From DASVSE01 sp036399715 (GTDB taxonomy: Bacteria > Bacteroidota > Rhodothermia > Rhodothermales > Rubricoccaceae), in NCBI GenBank assembly GCA_036399715.1, contig DASWMO010000338.1, forward strand, positions 1 to 14,757: a stretch of DNA of 14,757 nucleotides, in the 5' to 3' direction. Every line of letters begins with the position of its first letter. Positions within the stretch are counted from its first letter, which is position 1. Positions 12,516 through 14,757 of the stretch are shown here, piece after piece. The notes under the pieces were generated by a model. It ran no database searches, was not told the DNA's origin, and saw only the letters and a program-made list of their open reading frames with translations. Position numbers and translations under genes: made by a program.

Positions 12516-14726
12516 ATGGAAATCTGGGGTGGAATCGAATGCACCGTAAACCGGGTCAACTGCCGGTTTAGCGATCAGCTTGCACAGAATGGACACTGCG
12601 AACGGACGGACGACATCGACCGGATCGCCGACCTGGGCATTACCGCCCTCCGGTACCCTGTCCTCTGGGAGACGGCGGCGCCCGACGGGCCAGATAAGGC
12701 AGACTGGTCGCGGTCCGAACGGCCGCTCACGCGGCTGCGCGAGCGGGGCGTCCGGCCTATCGCTGGGCTCGTCCACCACGGGAGCGGGCCGCGCTACACG
12801 AGCCTCGTCGACCCCGCCTTCCCCGAGAAGCTCGGGGCCTACGCGCGGGCCGTCGCCGAGCACTTCCCCTGGCTCGAAGACTACACGCCCGTCAACGAGC
12901 CGCTCACGACGGCCCGGTTCAGCGGGCTCCGCGGGCACTGGTACCCCCACGGGCAGAGCGTCCGGACGTTCGCCCGCGTGTTCCTCAACGAGGTCCGCGG
13001 GACCGTGCTCGCGATGCGGGCGATCCGCGACGTCAACCCGGCCGCGCGGCTCATCCAGACCGACGACCTCGCCAAGATCTGGAGCACGCCGCTGCTCCGG
13101 TACCAGGCGGACCTCGAGAACGAGCGTCGCTGGATCACGTGGGACCTCCTCTGCGGTCACGTCGTCCCGGCCCACCCGATGTGGGACTACCTCCGCGAGG
13201 GGGGCGCCTCCGAGGCTGAGATCGCGTGGTTCGCCGAGAACCCGTGCCCGCCCGACGTCATCGGGGTCAACTACTACCTCACGAGCGAGCGCTTCCTCGA
13301 CGAGCGCGTCGAGCGGTACCCGGGCGAGCCGCGCGGGGACAACGGGCGCCACGACTACGCGGACGTCGCGGCGGTCCGCGTCGCGGCCGAAGGCGGGGCG
13401 GGGCTCCAGGAACTCCTCACGGACGTCTCGGCCCGGTACGGGCTCCCCGTCGCGGTCACCGAGGCCCACCTCGGGTGCACGCGCGAGGAGCAGATGCGCT
13501 GGCTCCTCTACGTGTGGCGCGAGGCCGAGGCGGCCCGCCGCGCCGGGGCCGACATTCGGGCCGTGACGGCGTGGTCAGTCCTCGGTGCGCACGACTGGAA
13601 CAGCCTCGTCACGGTCCAGGCCGGCTACTACGAGCCGGGCGTGTTCGACGTCCGCGGGCCGGCCCCGCGGCCGACGGGGATCGCGCACGTCGTCCGCGCC
13701 CTGGCCGACGGGAAGGAGCCGGACCACCCGACACTTCCGGTCCCCGGCTGGTGGGAGCGTCCGTTCCGCCTGATGTACCCCCCGGTCCGGATCGGGAGCG
13801 GCCCGACGCGGCTGCCCGACCGCGACGGGGCTCCCGGAGCCCGCCCCCTGCTCATCACTGGCGCCGCCGGCATCCTCGGTAGCGCGTTCGCCCGCCTCTG
13901 CGAGGAACGTGGGCTCCCCTACGTCGCGCTCACCCGTCAGGACCTCGACGTCTCCGACGCCCCCGCCGTCGCGGCGACGCTCGACGCGCTCCAGCCGTGG
14001 GCCGTCGTCAACGCGGCCGGCTGCGGCCGCCCCGACGCCGCGGAGCAGGACCCCGTCGACTGCTACCAGTCCATCACGGTCGGGGCGGTCACGCTCGCGA
14101 CGGCCTGCGCCGAGCGGGACATCCAACTCGTCACGTTCTCGTCCGACCTCGTCTTCGACGGGGCGAAGGGGATGCCGTACGTCGAGAGCGACCGGCCCGC
14201 CCCGCTCGGCGTGTACGGCCGGTGCCAGGCGGAGGCGGAGGCGGGCGTACTGGCCGTGCTCCCCGGCGCGCTCGCCGTCCGGACGAGTGCACTCTTTGGC
14301 CCGTGGAACGGCCGCGACGTCGTCGCCCGGGCGCTCCGGGCCGTCGCGGTGGGCCGGTCGGTCGCGGTCCCCGAGGACGTCTACATCTCGCCGACCTACG
14401 TCCCCCACCTCGTCCACGCCGTCCTCGACCTCCTCATCGACGGGGAGGGCGGGCTCTGGCACCTCGCCAACGGCGGGGCGATGCCCCTGGCCGAACTGGC
14501 CCGCCGGGCCGCCGAGGTCGCCGGGCTGGACCCCGATCTCATCGAGGGGTGCACGGCGGCCGACATCGGGCTGGCGGGGCCCCCCTTCGGCGCGCTCGAG
14601 AGCGAGCGCGGCGGGGTGATGCCCTCGCTGAGCGAGGCGCTCGTCCGGTTCGCGTGGGAAGGAGCCTCGCTCTGGACGGCACCCATGCCCCTCCCGGTCC
14701 GGGTCGGCACACGACAGGCGGCATGA
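12516..14726 (+). CDS. Fusion of a GH1-type glycosidase domain and an RmlD-type NDP-sugar reductase domain
   Basis: The 736-residue protein has two domains. Residues 1 to about 395 resemble family 1 glycosidases: DYTPVNEPLTTARFSG with the acid/base Glu128 in TPVNEP, GVNYYLTSERF at 250-260, VAVTEAHLG with the likely nucleophile Glu316, and TAWSVLGAHDWN at 351-362. A proline-rich linker follows. Residues about 444-720 form a Rossmann SDR domain like RmlD (dTDP-4-dehydrorhamnose reductase): LLITGAAGILGS at 445-456 binds the dinucleotide, then VVNAAGCGRPDAAE, and FSSDLVFDG at 541-549. At the catalytic YxxxK the sequence is YGRCQ (567-571), so Lys is replaced by Gln. Such fusions are known and are annotated as either activity. 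No signal peptide is seen, so it is cytoplasmic, probably in surface-sugar or exopolysaccharide metabolism. The ATG at 12516 directly precedes EIWGGIECTVNRV, the expected GH1 start. Confidence 0.85.
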   Translation: MEIWGGIECTVNRVNCRFSDQLAQNGHCERTDDIDRIADLGITALRYPVLWETAAPDGPDKADWSRSERPLTRLRERGVRPIAGLVHHGSGPRYTSLVDPAFPEKLGAYARAVAEHFPWLEDYTPVNEPLTTARFSGLRGHWYPHGQSVRTFARVFLNEVRGTVLAMRAIRDVNPAARLIQTDDLAKIWSTPLLRYQADLENERRWITWDLLCGHVVPAHPMWDYLREGGASEAEIAWFAENPCPPDVIGVNYYLTSERFLDERVERYPGEPRGDNGRHDYADVAAVRVAAEGGAGLQELLTDVSARYGLPVAVTEAHLGCTREEQMRWLLYVWREAEAARRAGADIRAVTAWSVLGAHDWNSLVTVQAGYYEPGVFDVRGPAPRPTGIAHVVRALADGKEPDHPTLPVPGWWERPFRLMYPPVRIGSGPTRLPDRDGAPGARPLLITGAAGILGSAFARLCEERGLPYVALTRQDLDVSDAPAVAATLDALQPWAVVNAAGCGRPDAAEQDPVDCYQSITVGAVTLATACAERDIQLVTFSSDLVFDGAKGMPYVESDRPAPLGVYGRCQAEAEAGVLAVLPGALAVRTSALFGPWNGRDVVARALRAVAVGRSVAVPEDVYISPTYVPHLVHAVLDLLIDGEGGLWHLANGGAMPLAELARRAAEVAGLDPDLIEGCTAADIGLAGPPFGALESERGGVMPSLSEALVRFAWEGASLWTAPMPLPVRVGTRQAA

Positions 14727-14757
14727 GTGGATTCCGGAACTGTCGCGGCGCCCCGGG
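14723..14757 (+). CDS. Possible start of a further gene, coupled to the fusion gene (truncated by window end)
   Basis: The fusion gene's stop overlaps an ATG in the arrangement ATGA. From that ATG the frame stays open to the last base and begins MSGFRNCRGAP. The overlap is typical of translationally coupled operon partners. Eleven residues are too few to name a family. Confidence 0.35.
   Translation, partial: MSGFRNCRGAP

Overview
This is a high-G+C bacterial chromosomal window, dense with genes and with no phage, transposon, tRNA, rRNA or CRISPR signature. The gene families suggest a high-G+C member of the Bacteroidota/Rhodothermota group (for example a Rubricoccaceae- or Rhodothermales-like marine bacterium). 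The clues are a short secreted M1 peptidase, a cysteine-free Mrp beside a NifU-type scaffold, a deoxynucleoside kinase, a YheT hydrolase, no clear Shine-Dalgarno sequences, and a few TAnnTTT boxes of Bacteroidota promoter type. The lineage call is an inference.

Layout. Positions 1-3532 (+) carry a run of co-directional genes: the C-terminal part of a Ppx/GppA phosphatase, an Mrp/ApbC ATPase, a small NifU C-terminal-domain protein, an AP2-like protein and a YheT-type hydrolase. A 9-bp hairpin after nifU may divide the run. Positions 3551-5212 (-) carry folB, folK and a deoxynucleoside kinase; folB and folK overlap by four bases. A membrane-anchored zinc metallopeptidase (5351-6172, +) diverges from folB and converges on a 4'-phosphopantetheinyl transferase (6179-6748, -). 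That gene in turn diverges from a long acyl-CoA dehydrogenase (6875-8515, +). A 14-bp perfect hairpin separates the dehydrogenase from a convergent secreted M1 aminopeptidase (8611-10272, -).

Positions 10273-12515 look different. An erythromycin-esterase-family lipoprotein gene sits between two long non-coding stretches of about 417 and 377 bp. Both are rich in inverted repeats and share the 11-mer AGGCCTGAGGC. The downstream stretch holds an 18-bp perfect hairpin with an overlapping alternative hairpin. The window closes with a 736-residue fusion of a GH1-type glycosidase domain to an RmlD-type NDP-sugar reductase domain. Its reductase half has Gln where the YxxxK lysine is expected. An ATGA overlap at its stop hints at one more coupled gene running off the window.

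Functions fall into Fe-S cluster handling (mrp, nifU), folate and deoxynucleotide supply (folB, folK, dnk), carrier-protein activation and fatty-acid oxidation (PPTase, acyl-CoA dehydrogenase), envelope proteolysis (zinc peptidase, M1) and surface-sugar metabolism (GH1-RmlD). No complete undescribed defence or mobile system is visible. The most unusual items are the fusion protein, the AP2-like protein, the cysteine-free Mrp and the structured flanks of the esterase gene.
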